Shown here: in pieces, positions 44,396 to 54,026 of the stretch
How the letters are laid out: every line of letters starts with the position of its first letter
Numbering within the stretch: the first letter of the stretch is position 1
Source: Bacteroidota bacterium
GTDB lineage: Bacteria > Bacteroidota > Bacteroidia > Flavobacteriales > Weeksellaceae
Direction: 5' to 3'
Assembly: GCA_023422635.1 (NCBI GenBank)
Contig: JAFAGO010000014.1
Span: 1 to 64,000 of the forward strand
Length of the DNA stretch: 64,000 bases
Program-made: the position numbers and the translations under genes
Notes under the pieces: model-generated
What the model was told of the DNA's origin: nothing
Database searches by the model: none
Seen by the model: only the letters and a program-made list of their open reading frames with translations

Positions 44396-45538
44396 ATGCG
44401 TAACAAAATTTTATTCATCTCCTCTTGGTTTCCCAATAAATTGGAAACTACAAACGGAAATTTTGTTCGTAGACATGCGGAAGCTGTTGCTTTGTTGCAC
44501 GACGTAGAAATCCTCCACGCCATTGGCGATTCTAAGCAAAAGCAAAACTATATTTTTGATGATCAATTGGTTAGCGGTATTCGAACGTTAATTGTTTACT
44601 ACAAACAATTGAATAATCCAATGCTCAATTTTATTCGTAGAAGTATAGCGTACCAAAAGGGATTTGTTAGACTTCACAAGCCAGATTTAGTCCATGGGAA
44701 TATTCTTCAAAACAATATGCTTTTCGCTGTGTGGCTCAACGTTCGGTATCAGATTCCATTTGTAATTTCCGAGCATTGGTCTGGTTTCTTAAAGGTGAAT
44801 CAGCCAAAGCTTTCTAAAATTGCTCTTATAACAGCAAGATGTATTGCCCATTTTGCTAAAGTGATTTTTCCTGTAAGTGCGCAATTGAAAGAAGATTTAC
44901 AATCATTGAAAATTGGTAATCTTTACAAAGTAGTGGGAAATGTAGTGGATACATGCATTTTTGTTCCTCAAGGAAAAGCAAATCATCACTTTCAATTTCT
45001 TCATATTTCGAACTTATCAGCATTAAAAAATCCTGAAAGCATTATTGAAGCAATTGCTAAAATTCACGAGGAATTTCCAGATGTTGAACTTGAGATTGGT
45101 GGCGATGGTGATGTAGAAATTCTCAACCAAAAAGTTCAAGAATTGAATGCACAATCGTATATCCGTACGTTTGGAGAGATTTCCATACAAGAAGTGGCTT
45201 CGAAAATGGCGAAAAGTCAATGTTTTGTGCTCTTTTCTAAATATGAAACTTTCTCTTGCGTTTTGTTGGAATCCTTGAGTTCAGGCACACCCATTATTTC
45301 TACAAATGTTGGCATCGCCACCGAATTAAAAAATCTGAATTGTGGAATCATCATCAATGGAAATCAAAATGAACTGTACGATGCCATGAAAGAAATGATT
45401 CTCCAATACCATCGATTTGCCGCTTCATCAGTACTTCATACATACGTTGCAGACCATTATTCTAAAAGAAAAATTGCCGAAAAATTCGATGAAGAATATC
45501 AAAAGGTTTTAGCAAAAAAAGAAAAGATACATTTTTAA
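44396..45538 (+). CDS. Glycosyltransferase family 4 (GT-B)
   Basis: The 380-residue protein begins MRNKILFISSWFPNKLETTNG, the common start of GT4 enzymes; the ATG at 44321 further upstream would add 25 residues of poor fit, so 44396 is used. The N-terminal domain (about 1-170) is the acceptor side. The donor-binding domain has FLHISNLSALKNPESIIEA, IGGDGD, and the E-x7-E region FSKYETFSCVLLESLSSGTPIIST. It would add a sugar to a growing surface glycan. It is followed by an asparagine-synthetase-like gene and a flippase, a small polysaccharide unit. Confidence 0.88.
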   Translation: MRNKILFISSWFPNKLETTNGNFVRRHAEAVALLHDVEILHAIGDSKQKQNYIFDDQLVSGIRTLIVYYKQLNNPMLNFIRRSIAYQKGFVRLHKPDLVHGNILQNNMLFAVWLNVRYQIPFVISEHWSGFLKVNQPKLSKIALITARCIAHFAKVIFPVSAQLKEDLQSLKIGNLYKVVGNVVDTCIFVPQGKANHHFQFLHISNLSALKNPESIIEAIAKIHEEFPDVELEIGGDGDVEILNQKVQELNAQSYIRTFGEISIQEVASKMAKSQCFVLFSKYETFSCVLLESLSSGTPIISTNVGIATELKNLNCGIIINGNQNELYDAMKEMILQYHRFAASSVLHTYVADHYSKRKIAEKFDEEYQKVLAKKEKIHF

Positions 45539-45573
45539 AAATCTTTACCTTTACTCAAATTAATTATTTGCTT

Positions 45574-47220
45574 ATGCAATCGGGCTTTTCAGTTTATATT
45601 TCCGAAAAAAAAATTCAAATTGATACATTTTTAACAAAAGGATATGATAGTTTTGAGGTAGAAAATGATGAAGTAAAAATTATTTTTGAAGGGGTTTTAC
45701 TGAATAAGAAAGCGTTATTGCAAAGCTATGCTTTGGCCGACTTTCAAACGCTTGCCCTCGAATTGTATCGACAAAAAAAAGAAAATATAATTACTCTTTT
45801 TGAAGGTGAATTTCGGGGAATTATTTTGAATAAAAGTACCCAAAAATGTATGTTGTTCACCAATCCAACTTCTACACAAAGAATTTTTTATGGAAATTTT
45901 GATGGGAAGTTTTTCGCTGATTCAAATTTGGTTCGCTTTTCCCAAACAGTAAAAATGCATGGTATTAGTGCAAAACCCAATATCGATGGTATTTATCAGC
46001 TGCTCTGTTTTAATGGTTTGCTTCAAAATTACACCATCATTTCCGATGTATATAAAATTCTTGATGGGCATTTTCTCACAGTCGATATTTCGAACAATCA
46101 GTTTCAAGAATCTGAATATTTTTCCACTTTTAATGAACCGTATTTCGGTGGATCAAAAGAGAAGGCCTTTCAAAGGGCAGATGAAATTTTTTCAGAAGCA
46201 ATCACAATGGAATATTCTAAAGATGATGAATATCAAAGTCATCATTTAGCGCTTTTGAGCGGTGGTTTGGATAGCAGAGTGGCCATGATGTATGCCATGA
46301 AAAATGGTTTTAAACCCGATAATGCGCTTTGTTTTTCGCAGTCTGGTTATTTCGATGAAACCATTTCTCGAAAAATCGCTGGAGATTATAACATTCATTA
46401 CGAATTTATCCCTTTGGACGGTGGATCGTTTTTGAAAAAGATTGATCAACTAACTGAACTCTCTGAAGGTTTGGTTTTTTACACCGGTGGAATTCATGTG
46501 CAACACGCAATGGATCATTTGAAATACGAAAATTTTAAAATTTTTCACAGCGGGCAAATTGGCGACGGAATTTTAGGCGGATTTAATTCGCAGCCAAAAC
46601 GAAATCTTCCTTCCACATTCAAGTTGATGTACAACGCTGATTTTTTTTCTAAAGTTGAACAAACCTTTCAGAAAACAGTACAAAATTACGAAACTGAAGA
46701 ATCTTTTTTAATTCGAAATCTCGCGTACAATAAAGTGCTTTTTGGTGCGCACGTTTTTCAGCAAAAAGCGTATCAAACCTCGCCTTTTATGGGAAAAGAT
46801 TTTCTCAAGTTGGCAATTTCGCTTTCAGAAAGCTGGAAATTCAATCATCGTTTTTATATCGAATGGATTTCAAAATACTGTCCAGAAGCTACAAAATATC
46901 GTTGGGAACGAACTTTAATGCGACCGAATGCAGTGTGGAAAACCTTTTTTGGGGATCAACTGGTAAAGCGCATTTTTATAAAAACCAATGAGTGGATTTT
47001 GAAAACCCCACAGAAATCCAGCATGTATCCCTATCAATATTATTTTGATCGCAATCCCGATATACAGCATTATTACCAACACTATTTTGAAGAAAATATT
47101 AATCGATTAGATGCTTACCCAGACTTAAAATCGGAAATGATTCAGCTGTTCTCCAATGTTGATTTTAATAAAAAAGTACAAGCAATAAACGTTTTGGCGA
47201 TTTTCAAACTTTATTTTTAA
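45574..47220 (+). CDS. Asparagine-synthetase-like amidotransferase, glutaminase site lost
   Basis: From the ATG at 45574 the protein has 548 residues. The N-terminal 190 residues align in outline with the glutamine amidotransferase domain (FEGEFRGIILNKS, IFYGNFDGKFFADS), but the required Cys after the initiator Met is absent: the start reads MQSGFSV. The C-terminal synthetase domain has an intact ATP pyrophosphatase loop LLSGGLDSRVAM. So it can probably activate a carboxylate with ATP but must use free ammonia or another nucleophile. It lies between a glycosyltransferase and a flippase with no gap to the latter, so the likely target is a uronic acid in a surface glycan. Confidence 0.78.
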   Translation: MQSGFSVYISEKKIQIDTFLTKGYDSFEVENDEVKIIFEGVLLNKKALLQSYALADFQTLALELYRQKKENIITLFEGEFRGIILNKSTQKCMLFTNPTSTQRIFYGNFDGKFFADSNLVRFSQTVKMHGISAKPNIDGIYQLLCFNGLLQNYTIISDVYKILDGHFLTVDISNNQFQESEYFSTFNEPYFGGSKEKAFQRADEIFSEAITMEYSKDDEYQSHHLALLSGGLDSRVAMMYAMKNGFKPDNALCFSQSGYFDETISRKIAGDYNIHYEFIPLDGGSFLKKIDQLTELSEGLVFYTGGIHVQHAMDHLKYENFKIFHSGQIGDGILGGFNSQPKRNLPSTFKLMYNADFFSKVEQTFQKTVQNYETEESFLIRNLAYNKVLFGAHVFQQKAYQTSPFMGKDFLKLAISLSESWKFNHRFYIEWISKYCPEATKYRWERTLMRPNAVWKTFFGDQLVKRIFIKTNEWILKTPQKSSMYPYQYYFDRNPDIQHYYQHYFEENINRLDAYPDLKSEMIQLFSNVDFNKKVQAINVLAIFKLYF

Positions 47221-48468
47221 ATGAAAAGTCTTTCGCTATTTCTACGAAGTTTTTTCCAAAACAAAGGTCATCATGTTTTCGGTGCCTTGTTGGTGGCTAA
47301 AATTTGCGCTTTTCTCAGTTCAATTTTTATTATTCGGTTACTTCCTGAAAGCGATTTTGGAAAGTTGAGTATCGTTGCTTCGGTTTTTGCAATTTTTGCA
47401 CCTTTTAGTGGTTTTGGCAGCATTCAAAGTGTGTTGCGTTTTGGTTCTGTAACTACAGAAAGTGAACAAAAAAATGAGCTTTCTGGTTACCTTTTTAGAA
47501 AGGGTTTTTACTATCAAATCATTCTTACTCTTGTTTTTTTGGGAGTAAGCGTTTTTTACATCGACTCTTTCCAGCATATTTTTTGGATTTTTCTTGCGTT
47601 CTCAATTCGACTTTTGGGGATGTTTTTCTTCAATCATATTCAGGCAGAACTTCGTATGGAAGGAGATAATCGAGGTTTTGCCAACAATAGCAATTTTGTA
47701 AATATCATTGGCTTGGTATTACTTTTTGTAGCGACCTATTTTTGGGGATGGACTGGGTATATTGTCGCAATCGCATTAACTCCGTATTTGTCTCTCTTCT
47801 GGATGAAAAAATACCATTTCCATACTTTTCCAAAACAGTTTTTATTTTCGAAGAAAGAAGTGTGGAGTTACGCTTATCACGCTGCAGGAACAGCTTGCCT
47901 TTCGGATACTTTATTTTCGTTGGATATTTTATTATTAGGATTTATGATGAATGAAACTGCCGTAGCGCATTATAAAGTTGGGATGTTGCTTCCTGCAAAT
48001 ATTACGTTTTTGGCGCTAACATTTTTGCAAAGTGATTTTCCTTTGATTGCACAAAATTATCGCGATAAAAGCTATCTTTTGAATTACATTAAAAATTATT
48101 ACAAAATTTTTATACCGGTTAGCGGTCTTATATTTTTGTCGGGATTCTTATTTCGCGACACCATTTTGAAGCTGTTCTTTGGTGAGAAATATCTTGATAA
48201 CGCCTTTCTTTTTGCCATTCTTTTAGGTGTTTTTTGTATGAATATCCTTTTTCGGAATTTATACGGAAACATGTTGTCAGCAGTTGGTAAAATGAAAGCC
48301 AATACAATTGTTTCTGCACTTGCTTTAGTTTTATTACCACTTTTAGCAGCGGTTTTGGTTCCAAAATATGGAATTATGGGAATGGCGACAGCAATGTCGG
48401 GAACGTTAATTTTTACAGGTTTTCTCTCAATGATTGTGTTTCTTCGGTATGTTCAAAAGCTGAATTAA
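47221..48468 (+). CDS. Polysaccharide flippase (MOP family, Wzx-like)
   Basis: The 415-residue protein has about 12 membrane segments of the Polysacc_synt family, with the typical N-terminal ALLVAKICAFLSSIFIIRLLPESDFGKLSIV. It would flip undecaprenyl-linked oligosaccharide across the inner membrane. The ATG directly follows the stop of the asparagine-synthetase-like gene, so they are coupled. No polymerase (Wzy) is visible next to it. Confidence 0.88.
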   Translation: MKSLSLFLRSFFQNKGHHVFGALLVAKICAFLSSIFIIRLLPESDFGKLSIVASVFAIFAPFSGFGSIQSVLRFGSVTTESEQKNELSGYLFRKGFYYQIILTLVFLGVSVFYIDSFQHIFWIFLAFSIRLLGMFFFNHIQAELRMEGDNRGFANNSNFVNIIGLVLLFVATYFWGWTGYIVAIALTPYLSLFWMKKYHFHTFPKQFLFSKKEVWSYAYHAAGTACLSDTLFSLDILLLGFMMNETAVAHYKVGMLLPANITFLALTFLQSDFPLIAQNYRDKSYLLNYIKNYYKIFIPVSGLIFLSGFLFRDTILKLFFGEKYLDNAFLFAILLGVFCMNILFRNLYGNMLSAVGKMKANTIVSALALVLLPLLAAVLVPKYGIMGMATAMSGTLIFTGFLSMIVFLRYVQKLN

Positions 48469-48481
48469 CTATCTTTGTGTT

Positions 48482-48982
48482 ATGAAAAATATTTTCTTCT
48501 GTTCAATGTTTGTGCTTTTCGCAGTGGCAAGTTGTCGTAGCGATGATCCGGATGGGCAACAGATTGATCAGGTTCTGAATTTATACATCGATTCTGCAGG
48601 CATCGACTTGCTGAATTCGAATAATATACCGTATTATTCCACCATTGTTCTAAATGATGAATATGGTTTAACCGACAGCGCTCCGGTAAGTTTTTCGTAT
48701 GCTTATGATGCAGATTCCTTGCGATATATCGATTATGTAGCGGGAGCAACGCGTGTTTTGGTGGATTCTTCAGATTCCGATAATAAAATTTACCAATCAA
48801 AAATAGCATTGCAAATTACCAAAAAGCTGGATGATGAAAATACATCTTCTTTTAGCGATACCTTAATTTTGAATTACCGTTCGAATGCAAGTATTTTTCA
48901 ACTACAAAATGCATGGTACAATAAGTCGTTGGTTTTTACCAAAACAGAAGGGCAAAGCAACATCATAAAAGTCACAAAATAA
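48482..48982 (+). CDS. Hypothetical lipoprotein
   Basis: The 166-residue protein has a lipobox (FVLFAVASC, Cys at about residue 18) and a beta-rich body with no family I recognise. It begins 13 bp after the flippase stop. A box TATCTTTG at 48470-48477 lies only 4 bp before the ATG, so if it is used as a promoter the mRNA would be nearly leaderless; no matching TTTG box is found 19 bases upstream. Confidence 0.65.
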   Translation: MKNIFFCSMFVLFAVASCRSDDPDGQQIDQVLNLYIDSAGIDLLNSNNIPYYSTIVLNDEYGLTDSAPVSFSYAYDADSLRYIDYVAGATRVLVDSSDSDNKIYQSKIALQITKKLDDENTSSFSDTLILNYRSNASIFQLQNAWYNKSLVFTKTEGQSNIIKVTK

Positions 48983-49090
48983 TCATTAAATTTGACAAAA
49001 TTTTACAAAAGACATCTTTCTTTCTAAAAAAAATAAATTGGAATTTCAGAAAGGATTTTCATTTTGTAACTCAAACATTCAACAAAATAT

Positions 49091-50362
49091 ATGTTACAAG
49101 TTCAATTTTTGCGTGAAGAAAAAGCACGTGTTTTGGAGGGTTTAAAGAAAAGAAATTTCGCACAACCCGAATTGGTAGATCAAGCCATTGATCTGGATGA
49201 AAAAAGAAAAAAGCTTCAATTTGAACTCGATGAAAATCTTGCTCAAATGAATCGCATTTCGAAAGAAATTGGAATGTTGATGAAGGAAGGTAAAAAAGAT
49301 GAAGCCGAAACCGCAAAATCCAAAACTGCAGAATACAAAGAAAACTCGCAAAAACTTCAGCAAGAATTAAGAGAGGTTGAAGATGCATTAACACAAACGC
49401 TTTATTTACTACCCAACATCCCAAACCAGTTGGTAAAAGCCGGTGTTTCCGCTGAAGATAACGAAATTGTGTATCAATCGGTTGAAGTTTCAGGATTAGG
49501 TGAAGGCGCTATTCCGCATTGGGAATTGGCGAAAAAATACAATTTAATTGATTTTGAATTGGGTGTTAAAATTGCTGGAGCAGGTTTTCCGGTGTATTTA
49601 GGCAAAGGTGCGCGTTTGCAGCGTGCTTTAGTGCAGTTTTTTCTAGATACCAATACGGATGCAGGTTATTTAGAAGTAAATCCGCCACATGTGGTGAACG
49701 AAGCTTCTGGATACGGAACCGGTCAGCTTCCTGATAAAGAAGGGCAAATGTATTACATTTCAGAAGACGATTTGTACCTTATTCCAACAGCGGAAGTTCC
49801 TGTAACCAATATTTATCGTGATGTAATTCTTGATGAAAAAGAACTGCCGGTGAAAAACACGGCATTCTCCCAATGCTACAGAAGAGAGGCAGGAAGTTAT
49901 GGAGCGCATGTTCGCGGTCTTAACCGTTTGCATCAATTCGAAAAAGTGGAAATTGTAAGAATTGAAAAACCAGAAAACTCTTATGCTGCTTTAGATGAAA
50001 TGGTAAACCACGTAAAAGGAATTCTTACCGACCTTGAACTGCCGTTCCGTATTTTACGATTATGTGGCGGCGATATGGGCTTTACATCTGCATTAACATA
50101 CGATTTTGAAGTGTGGAGTGCTGCACAAGAAAAATGGTTAGAAGTTTCTTCTGTTTCCAACTTTGAAAATTTCCAAGCTAACCGATTGAAATGCCGTTAT
50201 AAAGGTGGAGAAGGTAAAGCACAATTGGTACACACCTTAAATGGTTCTGCAATGGCATTGCCAAGAATTATGGCAGCATTGTTAGAAAATAATCAAACGG
50301 AAGAAGGAATTCGACTTCCTAAGAAAATTGCAGAATATGCAAGATTTGAAGTGATTAATTAG
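49091..50362 (+). CDS. serS: Seryl-tRNA synthetase
   Basis: The 423-residue class II enzyme charges tRNA-Ser. The N-terminal long coiled coil that contacts the tRNA variable arm spans about residues 27-105. Class II motif 2 is QCYRREAGSYGAHVRGLNRLHQFEKVE and motif 3 is NGSAMALPRIMAALLEN. All regions and the total length are normal. It is followed by a terminator hairpin. Confidence 0.97.
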   Translation: MLQVQFLREEKARVLEGLKKRNFAQPELVDQAIDLDEKRKKLQFELDENLAQMNRISKEIGMLMKEGKKDEAETAKSKTAEYKENSQKLQQELREVEDALTQTLYLLPNIPNQLVKAGVSAEDNEIVYQSVEVSGLGEGAIPHWELAKKYNLIDFELGVKIAGAGFPVYLGKGARLQRALVQFFLDTNTDAGYLEVNPPHVVNEASGYGTGQLPDKEGQMYYISEDDLYLIPTAEVPVTNIYRDVILDEKELPVKNTAFSQCYRREAGSYGAHVRGLNRLHQFEKVEIVRIEKPENSYAALDEMVNHVKGILTDLELPFRILRLCGGDMGFTSALTYDFEVWSAAQEKWLEVSSVSNFENFQANRLKCRYKGGEGKAQLVHTLNGSAMALPRIMAALLENNQTEEGIRLPKKIAEYARFEVIN

Positions 50363-50383
50363 ACAATATCATCATACTAAAAC

Positions 50384-50415
50384 AATCGGCGGAACTTATA
50401 ATTTCGCCGATTTTC
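50384..50415 (+). terminator. Intrinsic terminator of serS
   Basis: AATCGGCG (50384-50391) and CGCCGATT (50405-50412) form an eight-base stem with a 13-base loop and a T-rich tail, between convergent serS and the haem-binding protein gene. Confidence 0.7.
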
Positions 50416-50424
50416 TTTTGTCAA

Positions 50425-50877
50425 TTAATAATTTCCGGATTGAAGAATTCCTTTGAAATACTCAATTAAGGTTTGCTTTTCCGAAGCTTGTAAACGTGCT
50501 TCAGGATGTTGAGCAGTATAACCGTTGATCGGCATTCTGTTCTGCTCCAAATCTGCAATTGTATTTTCCAACATTCCTTTTTTTAACTCTTTGTTGTATG
50601 TTGACCAAATTGAAAAATTCAAATGTTCCCGACCTTCATTGATGTGATTTTTAATCGACCAAGAAATCGGAGCAACATACGCATAATCCGGATAAATGGT
50701 TTCGTTGGAATGGCAGTCGTAACACGTATTTTTTAAAAGTACCTGAACTTCAGTTGGCGCATTGAAAATATCTACAAAATTCTGGCTTTTCTTTACAGGA
50801 AGATTGGTTCTGTCTACAGGAATAAACTGAATTAAAGCAAAGATGATTAAAAACCAATATAAAATTTTTTTCAGCAT
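50425..50877 (-). CDS. Haem-binding domain protein, single CxxCH
   Basis: The 150-residue protein (ATG at 50877; an in-frame ATG 11 codons earlier lies inside the upstream gene) has an N-terminal membrane anchor or signal (ILYWFLIIFALIQFI) and one haem c motif CYDCHSNET at about residues 52-56, within the haem-binding domain (Haem_bd) common in Bacteroidota. It should face the periplasm. It begins 1 bp after the Ig-like lipoprotein gene's stop, so both are cotranscribed. Redox partner unknown. Confidence 0.83.
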   Translation of the reverse strand: MLKKILYWFLIIFALIQFIPVDRTNLPVKKSQNFVDIFNAPTEVQVLLKNTCYDCHSNETIYPDYAYVAPISWSIKNHINEGREHLNFSIWSTYNKELKKGMLENTIADLEQNRMPINGYTAQHPEARLQASEKQTLIEYFKGILQSGNY

Positions 50878-50878
50878 T

Positions 50879-52612
50879 TTAATTCGTTTTCTCTTCTGTA
50901 GATGAAACATTGTTTTCCGTAGAAATATTGGGAGATTCTACTTCTGGAACGGAATTAATTGATGGCGTTTTTTCCGCTTGAACCGACCAGTTCTCGACGA
51001 CTTCCCAAAGCGGCCTTGCCGAAACTTTTTTATTGAAATAATATACTTCTTCAGCAAAAATTCCGTTGCTGAAATCGGCAGGATCCCAAAAGCCGTTTTC
51101 GTTATTATCCATCAAAATTCGAACAGTGTACGTATCCGGTTTTACAATAGGGAATTTAATATCCGTATTCTTAGTATATTTTGAATAAACAACCTCATCA
51201 CGCGAACCGAGTAATTGAATCCAAAAATGATGGTTTGGTACATTTGAAAGTTTAAATGCTAAACTACCGTAATTTTCTGATTTATCAGCTTCAAAATCAA
51301 AGCGTTTGGAAACTGCATTTTTGTCGAAAAATGAGCGTGCGGTTTCTTTCGGAATGGTGAGTGAATATTTTTTTCCTTCTTTAAAATCTGAATCAATAAC
51401 AATTTTAAAAGGATTATTTTCGGCAATTTTTGCAGTAAAAGGTTGCGAAATACTATCACTCTCTAACGTCCATTTTTCGGGTTGTAGACTTTCCAGCGCA
51501 TAGTTTGAAGTCAGTTCAAAGCTGCTTTTTGGCGGGAGCAAATTTCCTTTGGTATTGGTGAGTTCCATTGTGTTTTTTTCGTTCATTCGATAAAACACAG
51601 AAACGGTATCTTGCTTTAATCCAGTGTCGTAGCTGAATTTTAGATTCTCGCTTTTTTCAATTCCAATTGTATTTGCTTTGGCATCAAACCAAACATACGC
51701 AGAATCGGATTTAGGCCGATGTGTAACTTTGATGTCTTTAAGGTTTTCATTAACCGAACGTATTGTAACTTGATCGGGATTGCCTTCGAAAAGCATCAAA
51801 ACTCCTCCAGGATTTTCTTTAGTTTCTACATATTTAAAATTTGTTTTAGAAGGATAAACTGAGATGTTTTTACCAGAAATACTCGTGCTATCCAAAACCA
51901 AAGGATCTTTAAAAAAAGCTACTTCTTCTTTTCCTGTATCAAAAACAGAGTTGCCATTCGCATCATTAAAAGCCACTAAACGGTAGGCTCCTTGAGAAAC
52001 GTAGTTGATTTCGTAATAGCCATCACTATCGGCCATCGTAATGTAGTATGGTTTTTCGTTGTATTTAATAGAATCTGAATCTTTGTATAACCCTACAACT
52101 AACTTCTTCTCGTCGTTTCCACTCACTTTCGCTGTGGAAGCAACATTTCCAAAGTTGGGTTTCAGGGCATCTCTCGCTTCACCACTTACATATAAATCGT
52201 CGATTTTATCTCCAGTAGAAAATGCAAAATTGTAGTAGGGCAGGATATTTCCCTCATTATTATCTTTTATCGCATTGCCAAAATTGAAACTATAAGTAGT
52301 ATTGGCTTGAAGCGTATCTTCCCATTGAATCAATATATATTTATTGGCCAATTGTGAAGGTAGAATTTTTTTAATTTTTTTGATGGGAGGAGAAATAATC
52401 AAATTCTTCGAAACATTATCCAAAACAATATATTCATCAAAATCGAGGCGAAGTTCTTTCAAATTTCGGGAAACATTGATGTTGGGAGAATCGAGGTTAG
52501 AACCAATCATTACCGGTGCTAAGGAATCTTTCTTTCCGCCCACTGGCGATCCTACTCTGGCACAAGAGAGCATCATTAGCGAAGCCAGAAGAAGTATTGC
52601 AAAATTCTTCAT
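50879..52612 (-). CDS. Lipoprotein with N-terminal Ig-like (Big_5) domain
   Basis: The 577-residue protein has a lipobox (LASLMMLSC, Cys about residue 17) followed at about 30-135 by an Ig-like domain of the Big_5/SbsA type (RNLKELRLDFDEYIVLDNVSKNLIISP). The middle part includes a carboxypeptidase-regulatory-like section (YYEINYVSQGAYRLVAFNDANGNSVFD) and a similar one recurs near the end (DTYTVRILMDNNENGFWDPADFSNG). It is probably a surface or periplasmic scaffold protein found widely in Bacteroidota. Function unknown; cotranscribed with a haem-binding protein. Confidence 0.78.
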   Translation of the reverse strand: MKNFAILLLASLMMLSCARVGSPVGGKKDSLAPVMIGSNLDSPNINVSRNLKELRLDFDEYIVLDNVSKNLIISPPIKKIKKILPSQLANKYILIQWEDTLQANTTYSFNFGNAIKDNNEGNILPYYNFAFSTGDKIDDLYVSGEARDALKPNFGNVASTAKVSGNDEKKLVVGLYKDSDSIKYNEKPYYITMADSDGYYEINYVSQGAYRLVAFNDANGNSVFDTGKEEVAFFKDPLVLDSTSISGKNISVYPSKTNFKYVETKENPGGVLMLFEGNPDQVTIRSVNENLKDIKVTHRPKSDSAYVWFDAKANTIGIEKSENLKFSYDTGLKQDTVSVFYRMNEKNTMELTNTKGNLLPPKSSFELTSNYALESLQPEKWTLESDSISQPFTAKIAENNPFKIVIDSDFKEGKKYSLTIPKETARSFFDKNAVSKRFDFEADKSENYGSLAFKLSNVPNHHFWIQLLGSRDEVVYSKYTKNTDIKFPIVKPDTYTVRILMDNNENGFWDPADFSNGIFAEEVYYFNKKVSARPLWEVVENWSVQAEKTPSINSVPEVESPNISTENNVSSTEEKTN

Positions 52613-52703
52613 GAAGACAATAATCTGAGGTTTTAAAGGGTGTCGGGAATAACTGTTTTTTAGATGAAAAAGTTTTCGAGAAACCTTTACAAATGTAGCA
52701 AAA

Positions 52704-53984
52704 TTATTCTCCTAAACTATCAGCAGATTCGTTTTTAGCGGCTCCGGATTGATTCATTTCCTTATTTAATTTTTGGGTTTCATAAGGGAAATCTTCAAAT
52801 AATCCTGAAAGTGCGAGTGCGGAATATACGCGGTTGGAATATTTATTTCCTATCGCAATAATGGTAACTTTTGATTTTAGTAAGTGTGCAAAAACAGAGT
52901 TAGTACCATGCCACCAACCATTATGATAGGTAAGTTTTTCTCCGTTATCGAATATTTTCATTCTAAATCCAAAACCATAATTATTGACTCCTGGTTTCTC
53001 GTTGCTGTGGGGCGTAAAAACCAACTTCATTAGCTCAGGTTTAAGGAAATCTTTCGAGAACATTGCTGTTGAAAAATTCAATAAGTCACGCGGTGTGGTG
53101 TATACATTTTTGTCTCCGTAAATTAAATCTAAACGATCGTATGGATACAAACGATTTCTTCCGTAATAAAAAGATTTAGCTGCTGTAAGGGTGTCGCTTT
53201 CTTGAAAAATATAGCTATTTTTCATTTTCAAAGGCTTGAATACTATTTTTTGCATTGCCTCTGGAAAAGGTGTTTTTGTTACTTTTTCTACGATTAATGC
53301 CAATAAAGCAAAATTGGTGTTGCAATACATAAATCCCGTATTTGTTTCGCGAGCAAGTTCCGGCTTGTATTTAATCAGCATATTGAGAATATCCTGATTG
53401 GTGAGGAATTTTTTGCTCATTTCAGGCGGCTGTGGAGAAATTTTCTCAATGAAATGTTCATATTTGGGAAGTCCACTTCTTTGACTAAGAAGATGCTGTA
53501 CTTGAACCTGCGGATATGGGAAATTGGGAAAAAAGGTGTTGAGTGGATCGTTCAGTTTGATTAATCCCGCTTCCACCAGCTTTAACACCGCCATTGTTGT
53601 TAACGTTTTCGATACCGAAGCAACATGAACTGGCGTGTTTTTATTGATGGCTTGTTGATTGTTTTCTTGCGCAAAACCTCGGTATTCTTCTAAAAGAATG
53701 TTGTCGCCTTTAGCTACAATAATTCCACCACTTAAATCGCCACGTTCCCAAATGTTTTGGTAATACTGCTGTAAATATTCTTTTACTTGTTTTTCGTTAG
53801 GAACTGTATTGTCGGCTTTTGTAAAAACTTCTTTTAAATCTACATTACCGTAATTGGGAAGTGTGTTTTTGTCGTCTTCATTTTTAGTCTGGGAACCTTC
53901 TTTTTTACAAGAAAAAAGCAATAGAAAAATGCTGAACAGCATTACAGGAAATAGTCTCTTCATTTTATCAAATAACGAGGGCAA
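52704..53984 (-). CDS. Beta-lactamase-fold serine hydrolase, lipoprotein
   Basis: The 426-residue protein has a lipobox (SIFLLLFSC, Cys about residue 26) and a class C beta-lactamase-like domain. The SxxK motif is HVASVSKTLTTMAVL (about 143), the YxN-like triad is FMYCNTNFALL and the third motif is near TYHNGWWHGTNS (H-x-G equivalent). Members of this family include D,D-peptidases, esterases and D-amino-acid amidases; the role here is not certain. The protein would be anchored in the envelope facing the periplasm. Confidence 0.83.
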   Translation of the reverse strand: MPSLFDKMKRLFPVMLFSIFLLLFSCKKEGSQTKNEDDKNTLPNYGNVDLKEVFTKADNTVPNEKQVKEYLQQYYQNIWERGDLSGGIIVAKGDNILLEEYRGFAQENNQQAINKNTPVHVASVSKTLTTMAVLKLVEAGLIKLNDPLNTFFPNFPYPQVQVQHLLSQRSGLPKYEHFIEKISPQPPEMSKKFLTNQDILNMLIKYKPELARETNTGFMYCNTNFALLALIVEKVTKTPFPEAMQKIVFKPLKMKNSYIFQESDTLTAAKSFYYGRNRLYPYDRLDLIYGDKNVYTTPRDLLNFSTAMFSKDFLKPELMKLVFTPHSNEKPGVNNYGFGFRMKIFDNGEKLTYHNGWWHGTNSVFAHLLKSKVTIIAIGNKYSNRVYSALALSGLFEDFPYETQKLNKEMNQSGAAKNESADSLGE

Positions 53985-54026
53985 TTTAGCAAAATGAATA
54001 CGAAAACGCCTGCTAATACAGCAATA

